A program made the translations under genes and the position numbers. Shown here one piece after another: positions 1 to 8,800 of a stretch of DNA of 48,612 bases (positions are counted from its first letter, which is position 1; each line of letters opens with the position of its first letter). Below the pieces are notes generated by a model. It had not been told where the DNA came from and searched no databases. It saw only the letters and a list, made by a program, of their open reading frames with translations. This DNA is from a virus, in IMG/VR virus record IMGVR_UViG_3300034073_005326, positions 1 to 48,612 of that record, one strand, 5' to 3'.

Positions 1-2
1 CC

Positions 3-473
3 CGTGTCAAGCTGAAGGAAGAGGACCTGGATGTCCTGTACGACGAAAGGATCAATCCACTTGTGGCCTTCTCACAGGCTCCAAAGAGCGGAACAAATCC
101 TGCGTCAGGTCTCGTGGTCTGGGGTCAGAAGACGCTGCAGCTCGCGGCTTCAGCTCTCGACCGCGTCAATGTCCGCCGCCTCCTCATCGAGATCAGGCGT
201 CAGGTCCGCGAGATCGCACAGACGATCATCTTCGAGCCCAACCGTGAGGCGACGCTCGCAAGGTTCTCTGCCGCAGTCACCCCACGCCTCCAGAGGATCC
301 AGGCACTCGCCGGCCTCGAGAGGTTCAGGGTCATCATCGACTCCTCGACGACGACCCAGGTCGACGTGGAGAACAACACCGTCCGCGGCAAGATCTTCGT
401 CCAGCCGACGAAGAGCATCGAGTTCGTCTCACTCGACTTCGTCGTGGCCAACAACCTGCAGCAGGTACAGTGA
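3..473 (+). CDS. tail sheath protein, C-terminal part (5' end outside window)
   Basis: The frame is open from the window edge and runs 156 codons to a TGA at 471. It is the conserved C-terminal domain of a contractile-tail sheath (T4 gp18 family): a helix-rich stretch (RRLLIEIRRQVREIAQTIIF), then FEPN, then a beta-rich end containing KIFVQPTKSIEFVSLDFVV. The sheath surrounds the tail tube and contracts to drive it through the host envelope. An internal GTG at 63 falls in the frame but is not a start, because the homologous sequence (RINPLVAFSQ) reads straight through it. The tail tube gene follows about 530 bp downstream, the usual sheath-tube order in T4-like phages. The family call is confident; the N-terminus cannot be judged. 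Confidence 0.9.
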   Translation, partial: RVKLKEEDLDVLYDERINPLVAFSQAPKSGTNPASGLVVWGQKTLQLAASALDRVNVRRLLIEIRRQVREIAQTIIFEPNREATLARFSAAVTPRLQRIQALAGLERFRVIIDSSTTTQVDVENNTVRGKIFVQPTKSIEFVSLDFVVANNLQQVQ

Positions 474-489
474 GGTTGATGCAGGAAAG

Positions 490-535
490 TTCCTCGTAAA
501 TCAATGATGGTTTTACAGATCGGATTTACGAGGAA
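490..535 (+). promoter_or_regulatory. long perfect hairpin downstream of the sheath gene
   Basis: TTCCTCGTAAATC at 490-502 is a perfect inverted repeat of GATTTACGAGGAA at 523-535. This gives a 13-bp stem with a 20-nt loop, starting 16 nt after the sheath stop. No T-run follows, so it is not a standard intrinsic terminator. It may be an mRNA-stabilising 3' structure, an attenuator or a processing site that sets sheath against downstream expression. Confidence 0.6.
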
Positions 536-571
536 TATTCTGACGTCAAGCAAGAGATAAAGGAACAGACA

Positions 572-919
572 ATGAAGCTGACAAGGACGCACTTGCGGAA
601 GATGATACGAGAAGCGATCACCGAATCACGATCGGCGTCTCATCGTCGTAGGCTGGTGAAGGAAGCACATGAAGGTTTGCTCTCTGTCGATGCCGAGAGT
701 CTGTTAGCTTTTGCAAAGGCATATGCCGGGCTGGCCGATGCAGGCCTGACCATGCAGCTTCACGACCTGTTGGACAACGGCCCAGAAGCCGATGTCACCC
801 AGGAAGAGCTGGAGGCAATCGACGCAGCCCTCGGCGGCATGAACCAACAGATAGACGACGCGATCAGCAACTATATGCCTGCCCAAGAGCCAAGCGTGAC
901 AGATCCCACGATGTATTGA
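572..919 (+). CDS. small protein with MKLT...IRE leader, function unknown
   Basis: The 115-aa protein starts at ATG 572, preceded by AAGGAACAG. It lies between the sheath and tail tube genes, so it is probably expressed late. The N-terminus MKLTRTHLRKMIREAI is a short amphipathic basic helix ending in I-R-E|A. The same layout recurs in three other proteins of this window (starts 21271, 31458, 40936). The rest is acidic and helical (LHDLLDNGPEADVTQEELEA) and ends QEPSVTDPTMY. I do not recognise a family. The leader resembles the T4 capsid-targeting sequence and its prohead-protease site, so an internal head protein is possible; this is inference. Confidence 0.75.
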   Translation: MKLTRTHLRKMIREAITESRSASHRRRLVKEAHEGLLSVDAESLLAFAKAYAGLADAGLTMQLHDLLDNGPEADVTQEELEAIDAALGGMNQQIDDAISNYMPAQEPSVTDPTMY

Positions 920-1002
920 TCGCCACAATTTGCAATCAACAATAAATAATTTTTCGATGCAGATATTTAAAGACATTCCAAGGAATAACAGGAGAATAAA
1001 AA

Positions 1003-1494
1003 ATGGCCGCAGAGACACTTGACGTTACATCGATGATTCCAAACAAGTTCGAGCCGAAGCGCAAGAACCGCTGGGTCCTCATGATCGAAGGCATCGATGC
1101 CTACATCATCAAGACCTCGGCACGCCCAACAATCACAACCGAAGAGGTGGAGGTTCCCTTCATCAACTCCCGTCGCTACCTCGCCGGTAAGACCACCTTC
1201 GGAACGATGGCGGTCACCCTTCACGACCCCATCGCACCATCCGGTGCCCAACAGGTCATGGAGTGGGTCCGCACACACTTCGAGTCGGTCTCCGGCCGTG
1301 CAGGCTATGCCGACTTCTACAAGCGCGATATACAGCTCAAGATGCTCGATCCCGTCGGTACGGTCGTTGAGCTCTGGGACATCAAGGGTGCATTCATCAC
1401 CGAGGCGAACTTCGGCGAGGTCACATACGAGGACGGCGGTCCGATGGAGATCTCAATGACACTCCGATTTGACAACTGCGTACTTCAATTTTGA
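1003..1494 (+). CDS. tail tube protein (T4 gp19-like)
   Basis: The 163-aa length is typical of T4 gp19. The start ATG at 1003 follows AACAGGAGAATAAAA, with a good Shine-Dalgarno. The sequence has the tube-protein plan: an N-terminal PNKFEPKRKNRWVLMIEGI strand segment, a central loop with PFINSRRYLAGKTTFGTM, and C-terminal strands with the ELWDIKGAFITEANFGEV block and an EISMTLRFDNCVLQF ending. It would form the stacked hexameric rings of the inner tail tube inside the sheath encoded just upstream. An ATATTTAAAG box lies about 30 nt before the start (around 963) and may be its late promoter. Confidence 0.9.
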   Translation: MAAETLDVTSMIPNKFEPKRKNRWVLMIEGIDAYIIKTSARPTITTEEVEVPFINSRRYLAGKTTFGTMAVTLHDPIAPSGAQQVMEWVRTHFESVSGRAGYADFYKRDIQLKMLDPVGTVVELWDIKGAFITEANFGEVTYEDGGPMEISMTLRFDNCVLQF

Positions 1495-1506
1495 GCGATT
1501 GCCGAG

Positions 1507-1535
1507 TTTACAAGTCAAGAGGTCTGTGGTATATT
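1507..1535 (+). promoter_or_regulatory. sigma70-type promoter for the HNH nuclease gene, predicted leaderless
   Basis: TTTACA at 1507-1512 and TATATT at 1530-1535 are separated by exactly 17 nt. The -10 is extended (TGGTATATT at 1527-1535). It ends 7 nt before the ATG at 1543, so transcription should begin at or next to the start codon. No Shine-Dalgarno is present. Confidence 0.6.
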
Positions 1536-1542
1536 TATTACC

Positions 1543-2325
1543 ATGGACCTTTCGACATTTAAATGCCCAAAATGCGATTATGAAATTAACAAGCTCGATT
1601 CTCTTAGAATCCATTGCCAAAAAAAGCATAATCTATCCGCAAAAGACCTTTATTCTAAATTGTTTTTATTAGACGGAAAACAACCTACATGCGCCTGCGG
1701 GTGTGGTGAAACAACAAAGTTTTTAACATTGACGAAAGGGTATTCAGAATATATCCTAGGTCACTCTTCTCGAGTAAAAAACAACTGGGGCCACAACAAG
1801 GACGCGCAGGAAAAAAGCCTAAAGAAACGAAGGGATGAAGGCCTGTGGTCAAGGAATCCGTGGAATAGAGGTAAAACTAAAGAGGATGATGAAAGAGTTG
1901 CTAATATTGGTAAAAAAATTCAAGAAAAGCATGGCTTACGTTATGCAAATCTTATGAAAGAAAATAGGCTTTCAGGAGTTGTACCATCTCTTACCGGTTC
2001 TTCGCATCCTCAATGGAGAGGGGGTACTTCAGCCTTGCAACCCATGGTTCGTTCTCACCTGCACAGCCGCTGGACTTTTCCTAAATTAAAGGAAAGCGGT
2101 TTTAAGTGTTCTTCTTGCGGGGCAACCGCTGATCTAGAGGTGCACCATAACGGGGAAAGATTTGCCACCATCCTCAGAAAAGCCATCGAATCTCTCGGTG
2201 AACCTGAAGATTCTTTCGAAAAGAAGTCGTTGATTTCTGAATGGGTCACCAACTATCACATCGAGAACAACGTTTCAGGAATTGTGCTTTGTGTTAGTTG
2301 CCATGACACTGCCCACCACGTTTGA
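1543..2325 (+). CDS. zinc-finger HNH endonuclease, probable free-standing homing nuclease
   Basis: The 260-aa protein has three zinc-type regions. A C2H2 finger lies near the N-terminus (C8, C11, H24, H29). A CACGCGE cluster lies near residue 50. A C-terminal HNH-like domain carries CSSC, EVHHNGERF and CVSCHDTAHH (about residues 194-259). The middle is basic, with KRRDEGLWSRNPWNRGKTKEDDE, the kind of DNA-contact region seen in homing nucleases. The gene is AT-richer than the flanking tail genes and has its own promoter. It separates the tail tube gene from the baseplate genes. This suggests a mobile nuclease inserted between late genes; the target site is not evident. Confidence 0.75.
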   Translation: MDLSTFKCPKCDYEINKLDSLRIHCQKKHNLSAKDLYSKLFLLDGKQPTCACGCGETTKFLTLTKGYSEYILGHSSRVKNNWGHNKDAQEKSLKKRRDEGLWSRNPWNRGKTKEDDERVANIGKKIQEKHGLRYANLMKENRLSGVVPSLTGSSHPQWRGGTSALQPMVRSHLHSRWTFPKLKESGFKCSSCGATADLEVHHNGERFATILRKAIESLGEPEDSFEKKSLISEWVTNYHIENNVSGIVLCVSCHDTAHHV

Positions 2326-2372
2326 CCCAAGAATATCTTTCAAAAAATCCCCGATAGTCAACGTGGTCGATT

Positions 2373-3788
2373 TTACAATCCAAATCTCGCCTTTGTCTCG
2401 TTGTAATTCTTCAGCACTTCCGTTGATGATAGCACACGGTTGTACACCATCACCTCAGATATGCTTCCGATGAACTGGTAGCTTCCACCTAGATAGGCGG
2501 AGAGACCGATCCATAACTCCTGAGAGTTGACGACCGATCCTGTGTAGGGATCAGCCCGGGTGGCGACCTGTGCACCATTGACATACAGATACCAGTTGCT
2601 GTCGTCCCTCGTGAACATGACCTGGTACCAACCACCGTTGTTGTAGTTGGTGAGCGGACTGTTGAGGTTCGCCTGTGTCGTGACTTGACTCATATCGGCG
2701 ACAATCTGTCCACCGTTCAACCATACCCTGTAGTTCCATGGATTGCCACCAGCAGACTCCTTCGATAGTATCATCTTGATGCCGGCTGCCGAGGACTTGA
2801 ACCATGCCCCGATCGTGAATGTCTCTGACGCTAGGCTCTGATTGGTGTCGATGTACTGTGTGCTGGCCAGCGTCAATGCTCCGCCATCCGCGCTTGAGTA
2901 GCCGACTCCGTTGGTCAAGGTGGCGACATAAGCGTTGGATGATAGGTCGGTCCAAGAAGTTCCGCTACCTGAGTAGGAGTCCTTGTTGCCTGCATTGAGA
3001 TACAGCTGTAATCCGTCAGTCACCACTCCATACTTGCTCTTGGTAGAGTTGTAGTCGCTGAGAACCTGAGATGGGGTCAACGCTGCGTTGTACACCTTGA
3101 ATTCACCCAACATCATCTTGGCATAGGTGCCGTCACCTAGGTTTGTGGAGTCGGCGGCTCCGATGGTGTAGAACACTCCCGCACCGCCCTCGATCGGATT
3201 GTCTCTGACGTAAGTTGCGCTGCCGGCGGAGACGCCGTTGATGTATGCTGTTAGCTTGGTACCGTCGTACACTATAGTGAAGTGATACCATCTATTCAAC
3301 GGTGTGGTGATGGATGAAGTGATCCTGGCGCTACCAGGACTATAGGGCCATGTGGAGAACTTCATCACCCCTCCTACCATCTCCATCTGCGAATCGTGCC
3401 ATCCAGCCAGGAGGCTGCTACTACCTCTCTCAGACAGCAGGACTCCGTTGTCCATCGGATATGCCCACATAGAAATAGTGGTGACGTCAGTTGGAACTTT
3501 GGATGCTAGGTTTGTAGACGTGATTAGGTACTGGTTCGTACCGTTGAATGTCAGATACCCGCCTGCATATGTGGGTGAGTTGACCAAAGAAGCGTTGCTG
3601 CTTCCCTTTAGGTCCGTCACGGTGTTTCCGCTGCCAGGATATGATGCGGCGTTTGCGATGTTGTAATAAAGAACTAGCTTGGACTCATCTATGGAAGAAG
3701 AGGAAACAGGCGGTACATGAAATCCTATGTTCCATCCACTGGTGCTGGCCGCAGACGAAAAACCTTTTCCAAAACCGTTGCCAGACAT
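2373..3788 (-). CDS. double LamG/concanavalin-like adhesin, putative tail-fibre or head-decoration protein
   Basis: The 471-aa protein has two tandem lectin-like (LamG_3/laminin-G jelly-roll) domains, about residues 30-235 and 255-471. Each has the same order of elements: LVLYYNIANAASYPG or LQLYLNAGNKDSYSG, then W.DLS/DLKG, the YLTFNGTNQY type of strand, WYHF.IVYDGTKLTAYING or WYQVMFTRDDSNWYLYVNG, and a closing EFKVYNAALTPSQV or EVMVYNRVLSSTEV. A low-complexity leader precedes them. Such domains bind carbohydrate or protein surfaces; in phages they occur in fibres and capsid decorations. It is read opposite to the tail genes and follows its partner gene by 1 nt. The ligand is unknown. Confidence 0.75.
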   Translation of the reverse strand: MSGNGFGKGFSSAASTSGWNIGFHVPPVSSSSIDESKLVLYYNIANAASYPGSGNTVTDLKGSSNASLVNSPTYAGGYLTFNGTNQYLITSTNLASKVPTDVTTISMWAYPMDNGVLLSERGSSSLLAGWHDSQMEMVGGVMKFSTWPYSPGSARITSSITTPLNRWYHFTIVYDGTKLTAYINGVSAGSATYVRDNPIEGGAGVFYTIGAADSTNLGDGTYAKMMLGEFKVYNAALTPSQVLSDYNSTKSKYGVVTDGLQLYLNAGNKDSYSGSGTSWTDLSSNAYVATLTNGVGYSSADGGALTLASTQYIDTNQSLASETFTIGAWFKSSAAGIKMILSKESAGGNPWNYRVWLNGGQIVADMSQVTTQANLNSPLTNYNNGGWYQVMFTRDDSNWYLYVNGAQVATRADPYTGSVVNSQELWIGLSAYLGGSYQFIGSISEVMVYNRVLSSTEVLKNYNETKARFGL

Positions 3789-3789
3789 G

Positions 3790-4179
3790 TCATCCTACGC
3801 CTGAGTGACCGTTGGAACCGGTGACGATCAAAAAGTTCTTGGGATCTATCGTCGTGACTCCGGCTACGACTGTGAAATTTGAGGTACCTGAACTTCCTGA
3901 CACGAAGATCCTGTCGACCCTCACGTCTGCAGAGAATGACTCAGATCCACTAAGGAAGAAGTAATTCGACTTTTGAGACTTTAGACCATTCTTTGTGAAT
4001 GCGACAGAGAGGACCGTCGACGGGCTTGAGTTTTTTATCGACACGAACTTTGTGACGTGCTCAAACCTAATCTCTTTTATTTGTCCTAAAGACACCTGAG
4101 AAGACGTCACGAACGGCGTCGCTGATATTTGATACGCCGGCGCATATCCTTCTCCTTGGTAAACGTGGTTGATTGGCAT
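3790..4179 (-). CDS. small beta-rich virion-type protein paired with the LamG adhesin
   Basis: The 129-aa protein is predicted to be mostly beta strand. It has a patterned layout: YQISATPFVTSS, IRFEHVTKFVSIKN, TVLSVAFTKNGL, SNYFFLSGSESFSADVRVDRIFVSG and a C-terminal LIVTGSNGHSGVG. The N-terminus MPINHVYQGEGYAPAYQISA and the GS.G..GVG end resemble small structural proteins I have seen in other marine myoviruses, but I cannot name a family. The start follows ACAGGAAGAGGATT. It is the first gene of a two-gene reverse-strand operon with the LamG protein, so an anchoring or adaptor role for the adhesin is plausible. Confidence 0.6.
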   Translation of the reverse strand: MPINHVYQGEGYAPAYQISATPFVTSSQVSLGQIKEIRFEHVTKFVSIKNSSPSTVLSVAFTKNGLKSQKSNYFFLSGSESFSADVRVDRIFVSGSSGTSNFTVVAGVTTIDPKNFLIVTGSNGHSGVG

Positions 4180-4239
4180 TGAGAATCCTCTTCCTGTAAA
4201 TAGTCGATCTTAGAATATTTGTTTGCTTGAACACAAATA

Positions 4240-4248
4240 TGGTATGAT
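4240..4248 (+). promoter_or_regulatory. extended -10 promoter (TGGTATGAT)
   Basis: TGGTATGAT lies in the 128-bp gap between the divergent adhesin operon and the baseplate gene at 4308. The identical nonamer occurs at 20025-20033 in front of the DNA polymerase gene. No convincing -35 is visible, as expected for extended -10 promoters. An 8-bp hairpin, ATATTTGT (4215-4222) pairing with ACAAATAT (4233-4240), abuts it and could be an operator. Confidence 0.5.
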
Positions 4249-4307
4249 ATTTTTTACAATTTGTATTTAGCCACATACAATTCAAGATGTAGGAGATTAT
4301 CAAAAAT

Positions 4308-5192
4308 ATGTCAGAAGATCGTGAACAGCGAAATGCCGTGTTTTCTTCAACACAGCAACCAATGCCTCCTGGTGTGGATCCACGGATGCCAATGCAGTCT
4401 GCAGTCGACAAGGTTAAGGCAGAGTTTGGACTCGATATACCGATGGAGGTCGTGCCTCTTCCTTCTTCAGGAAAGGTGTATCCTTCTAACTCATCGCTGT
4501 ACAACGCTGAGACAGTTGAGATCAGGCCTATGACGGCTCGTGAAGAGGACATTCTAACAAGCCGAGCCTTGTTAAAGAAGGGAACTGTCATCACCGAGTT
4601 GATCAAGTCCTGTCTCGTCGACAAGACCATTAGTCCTAATGAGCTTTTAGGTGGTGACAGGAATGCCCTGATGGTTGCGATCAGGATTACAGGCTATGGA
4701 CCCGAATACGCTGCAGAAATAACCTGTGAAGAGTGTAACAACAAGGCTCCCCATGCGTTCAACCTTGCGGAACTTCCCATCAAAAGGTTGGAGTTAGAGC
4801 CAATCATCGCAGGAACCAATCAGTTTCAGTTCCAGCTACCTTATAGTAAGAAGGTCGTCAAGTTCCGTTTTCTTACGGGCAGAGATGAGGAAGAAATCAT
4901 GGCTACCGCTGAGAAGCAGAAGAAATTGGGATTAGCGGCAAACGAGTCTACCGTGACAACCAACTTGATTCATTCTATTATCTCGGTCGATGGAGTTGAG
5001 GATAGGTCAAAGATCATCAATTTCATCAAGCACATGCCTGCAAGGGATTCTCTGGCCCTTCGTAACTACATCAAGGACAATGAGCCTGGTGTCATCATGA
5101 AGCAGGAGACTTCTTGCCCCTCTTGTGGTCACTCAGAGGAGGTCAGCATGCCACTCGGCGTCAACTTTCTTTGGCCTCAGTCCGGAAGATAA
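4308..5192 (+). CDS. baseplate hub protein, T4 gp26-like (T4_baseplate family)
   Basis: The 294-aa protein matches the T4 gp26-type baseplate family. It has VPLPSSGKVYP, then SLYNAETVEIRPMTAREEDIL, then LLKKGTVITELIKSCLVDK, and the hallmark ELLGGDRNALMVAIRITGYG. Two CxxC pairs follow, CEEC (about residue 139) and CPSC (about residue 268), possibly binding one zinc. The C-terminus GVNFLWPQSGR is the usual family ending. It is predicted to act in assembly of the central baseplate hub. ATG 4308 follows GTAGGAGATT. The next gene begins inside its 3' end in the +1 frame. Confidence 0.75.
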   Translation: MSEDREQRNAVFSSTQQPMPPGVDPRMPMQSAVDKVKAEFGLDIPMEVVPLPSSGKVYPSNSSLYNAETVEIRPMTAREEDILTSRALLKKGTVITELIKSCLVDKTISPNELLGGDRNALMVAIRITGYGPEYAAEITCEECNNKAPHAFNLAELPIKRLELEPIIAGTNQFQFQLPYSKKVVKFRFLTGRDEEEIMATAEKQKKLGLAANESTVTTNLIHSIISVDGVEDRSKIINFIKHMPARDSLALRNYIKDNEPGVIMKQETSCPSCGHSEEVSMPLGVNFLWPQSGR

Positions 5193-5442
5193 AGAAGCCT
5201 TAATACTAGAACCTTCTTTTTTATTGATGTACTACGGAGGTTTTGTCTGGCGTGAGACAATCAACATGCCTGTCACTTACAAAAGATGGTTCATCGATAG
5301 GATTGTAAAAGAAATCAACAGAACGTCTGATGAATCGGGCTCAGCTCAGTCAAGGGCTTTGCATCAAAATACACCTGATGTTCGTTCCTTACAAGGAAAG
5401 ACAAGGACTGAATCACCTTCTCGTCTCCGTCGTTTTACTTAA
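5125..5442 (+). CDS. small baseplate/tail-assembly protein overlapping the gp26-like gene
   Basis: A small protein is encoded in the +1 frame relative to the gp26-like gene. The recognisable conserved part starts at FFGLSPEDKEALILEPSF (from about 5167) and continues MYYGGFVWRETINMP, YKRWFIDRIVKEINR. It lies upstream of the only ATG (5227) and overlaps the last codons of the upstream gene. Either it starts at the GTG at 5125, with a 68-nt overlap and an arbitrary-looking N-terminus (VVTQRRSACHSAST), or it is reached by +1 slippage near CTTTGG (5170-5175). The C-terminal third is Ser/Arg-rich. Position and sequence suggest a baseplate-assembly partner of the gp26-like protein; function is inferred only. 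Confidence 0.6.
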   Translation: MVTQRRSACHSASTFFGLSPEDKEALILEPSFLLMYYGGFVWRETINMPVTYKRWFIDRIVKEINRTSDESGSAQSRALHQNTPDVRSLQGKTRTESPSRLRRFT

Positions 5443-5453
5443 GGTGTCTTTAT

Positions 5454-5484
5454 TTTGCCACATCTAATATTTAGGTGTGGCAAA
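5454..5484 (+). promoter_or_regulatory. 14-bp hairpin between baseplate genes
   Basis: TTTGCCACATCTAA (5454-5467) pairs with TTAGGTGTGGCAAA (5471-5484): 14 bp with one G-U pair and a 3-nt loop. It lies 12 nt after the small baseplate gene. No T-run follows on this strand. It rules out the TTG at 5455 as a translation start because that codon is inside the stem. An ATATTTAG box is embedded in its apex. Confidence 0.6.
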
Positions 5485-5511
5485 GCTTATTTAACTGACC
5501 GTGGAGACATC

Positions 5512-5799
5512 GTGAAAAAACATGAAAAGCTAGAAGAGAGTCTTCAAATGAGCCTCTTTGGGAAGATATTCGTCGGCACGCTAGCAGCGTGGATGCTTGG
5601 TAAAGCCGTCAATACAAGACTAAGAGGCACCAGGGAGCAGATACAGGCTGTCGTAGCTGCTTTGTCCGCATCGAAAAGGTTTCAAGATGAGCTTAATAAA
5701 CCGGGTGCCGACGTTGAATCAGTCATTCAAAAGTTAGGCATAAAGCACATGACTGCTTCGCAGTTTGAAAGAGTTCTTGGCATTCCATGGCCACTTTGA
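5512..5799 (+). CDS. small protein upstream of the tape measure gene, unknown
   Basis: The protein is 95 aa if read from GTG 5512, chosen because GTGGAGACATC gives a Shine-Dalgarno at proper spacing; ATG 5521 is the alternative. The frame stays open upstream to 5455, but that part runs through a strong hairpin. A hydrophobic segment (FGKIFVGTLAAWMLGKAV) is followed by a helical, charged C-terminus ending FERVLGIPWPL. Genes in this position before a tape measure often encode tail assembly chaperones. No family is recognised here and the assignment stays open. Confidence 0.6.
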   Translation: MKKHEKLEESLQMSLFGKIFVGTLAAWMLGKAVNTRLRGTREQIQAVVAALSASKRFQDELNKPGADVESVIQKLGIKHMTASQFERVLGIPWPL

Positions 5800-5814
5800 G
5801 TTTGAGGTGATATT

Positions 5815-8800
5815 ATGGCAGGTCCTGGCGTTGGTGGTGGAGGCGGTGGTGGTCCGGGCGCAGGCGGCGCGGACCGAGGACAGATAGATTTCATAAGAGA
5901 TCTAAACAAGCACATGCAGGGCCTCTCTGAGGCCACCAAAATTCTTGAGGCGAATTTTGTTTCGCAGACGCAAGCTTTAAAAGAGCTGTGTGCCGCGATG
6001 CAATGTCTTAAGGATCCTCAGATCATAAACTCTTTAACACAAATAAATACTTTACTAGGCTCTCTGCAAGGCGCAGCAGGCGCCGCCGGAGGGTCGTTAA
6101 ACAGAATAGACTCCAGAAGGATCCGGGATCTAAGCACACACGTAGACAGAACCAACAGATCGACCAGAAACCTCAGCGGTGAGTTGCCTAAGCTTGAAAA
6201 GAAGAGTCGCATGGCAAACGTGGCCATGGGTGCTGGCATCGGTGCTGTCAATGGTTTTTCGGCGGCTTTAAAAATGATGGCTGCGCAGGCACGCCTCGCT
6301 GGTAGCATCATATCGGGTCTAGGTGGTTTCATCTTTAACGTCGCTAAAGCCCTCATTAGCATTCCGCTTCAAATATTCAGAAAAATCGTCGACGAGGCTG
6401 ATAAAGCCAACGAAGGCATAGAAGCGTTGTGGGAATCTGCCCAAAAGATGCGAAAAGCCTTCGGCACCCTTGGTGGTCCAACAAACACTGCAATTCAAGG
6501 TACCGCCAAAGCAATGAACCAGTTGAAGATAGAAGGGACCTCCGCGGCAGCCGTCTTCAGCGCATCTCACAATCCGATGGTTCAGCTGGCCGACATGCAG
6601 AATCACCTGATTGAGCTTTATGAACAGAGCGGACCAGCACTCAGGGGTTTTGCAAGTGAGATTGAAAAGACCAACGGCGCCGCCGTCGCCATGCAAAAAG
6701 GTTTAGGCTTGACGAACGAGCAGATGGAGATAATGGCCCAACGTGCAAAGGCATCAGGTGAGGGCATCACAGACTCTTTGGTCGACATGACGAAGCAGGC
6801 GGATCACATGGCACGTGCTTATAAACTAGACGCCAAAGTGATATCAAGGGAGATGGGCAAGGCATCGCAAGACTTCAAGCACTTTGGCAACATATCGAAG
6901 AAAGAGCTCGCCGCCGCGGTGGCTTTCTCACAAAAACTAGGTGTCAGCCTTGAAAAGATCACCGGTTTGTCAGATTCATTCGACACTTTTGATAGCGCGT
7001 CTGAGAACGTCGCGAAGCTGAACTCCGTCATGGGTCTCAACATCGACACCATGGAGATAATGAAGGCGTCAACGCCTGATAAAAAACTTGAAGTCTTGCG
7101 GAAAGAGTTCATCAAGGCTGGCATCGACGGATCTAAGATGGATCATCTAACAAGAAAGCTTGTGGCCTCGTCGACAGGGTTGGGTGATGCTGAGATCATT
7201 GCTGCATTTGACATGAAGAAGAAGAACATCTCACTCAAGGAGATGCAGCAGGAATCCGAAAAGGCCGCCAAAAAGACGATGACCCAGGAAGAAGCCCTGA
7301 CGAAGCTTGCTGACGCGATGGAAAGACTGCAGAAGCCTCGAACTGGGTTGACGGGCGGTGGAGGCATGTTAGGTGCATTTCTGAATGGAATCTCTGAAGG
7401 AATGAGATTGTCGCCTCAGTTTCAAAAGCTCATGCAGCGCACGATGACCACCATTCGAAATGTGTTTGAGTCGGGAAAGAGTCTAGGCTATAAGTTAGGT
7501 GAAATCTTTGGGTCTATCATGAACTCAATAGGAGACATGATAACGAAGATCGCACCTCTGTTCAAGGCCATAGCATCAGAAATAACATCATTCTTAACGA
7601 TCTTTAATGCAGGAGGCAAGGCTGACTTTGGCGCCGTGCTTGAGAGAATCTATAAGAAGTTTTGGGCCTTCTTTGATGCTGAAAGTCAAGAAGGTAAGGG
7701 GCTGCTTAGCGGCGTCAAGAAGCTGTTCTTGCTGTTTGTCAAGGTGATTGGTGATTCTATTCCGTGGATCATGGGAAAGATAGCTGAATTGGCAAGGACC
7801 CTTGCAGATTTCATTAGAGATCCAAAGAAGTACCTCGATAAGGTCGGAGGCACGGGCGGCGGAGGTCAATTCATCGAGATACTCAAGGAGTCATTTGCGA
7901 AGATAAAAGAGGTGCTGCCTGAACTAAAGGCAGCTTTAATTGAACTTTTTGTTGAGGCCTTCAAACGCCTCGATGAGGCATGGCCTTACATATGGCCAGT
8001 ATTACTTTGGTGGTTGAAGGGTGCATTATTAAGGATAGCTTGGTCAACGTTGGCCGGAGCCCTATGGGGAGCGTTAAAAAGCATGGTCCTCGGCGCCTTT
8101 GAGGGATTTGCTAGCGGCGGCTTGCTTACTACGGCCAAAAATCTGTTAAGCAAATTCTTCAATAGCATATTTGGGAAAGCTTTCATCGTCGCAATAATTG
8201 CCGATGCCGCGATAAATGTCAGCAAATCAATAAACAAGTTCAGTGATGATTTACAGGCGCAGGGCTTCGATCCAGCGACAGCAAAGATAGCTGCCGGTAC
8301 CACAGGACTGATTAATACGTTGACATTTGGTCTTCTTCCTGAAGGGCTGCAAGCGCAGATCGCGACAGGAATTGCTAAAATTGCAGATGAACTATTCAAG
8401 GCTGTTGATCAATGGTTCGGACCTGGTTTCTCAGACTCCATGAAAAACTACATGAGTGGTTACCTCGATGTCTTTTCAGGATTTGGCGACCTTCTCGTCG
8501 CCATGTGGAACGGAGACTCGCAGGGTGTCAACGACGCCTTGAGCAAGATGGTAAACGGTCTTTTTGATATGTGGATAGGTCAATTCGAGATGTACGCCAA
8601 TATTCTTTTGAAGATTGGACCGATAATACTTGAATACCTGTACAAAGCATTGGGCTGGATATCTAACAAAATAGGCGACATCTTCTTATCGCTTAAGGAT
8701 CTTCCTCTCGTTGGTCCAATCTTTGAATGGGTAGGAGAGGCATTCAAGACCTTAGGACAGTTTTTTACTGAGGCAGGCGAAGCTTGGGGACAGATCGCCG

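Noticed and set aside
31-507. Long Ser/Arg-rich frame overlapping the sheath gene
   Set aside because: Composition is that of an out-of-frame shadow of the sheath coding sequence.
5455-5457. TTG 5455 as start of the gene before the tape measure
   Set aside because: It is buried in a 14-bp hairpin and lacks a ribosome-binding site; GTG 5512 has GTGGAGACATC in front.
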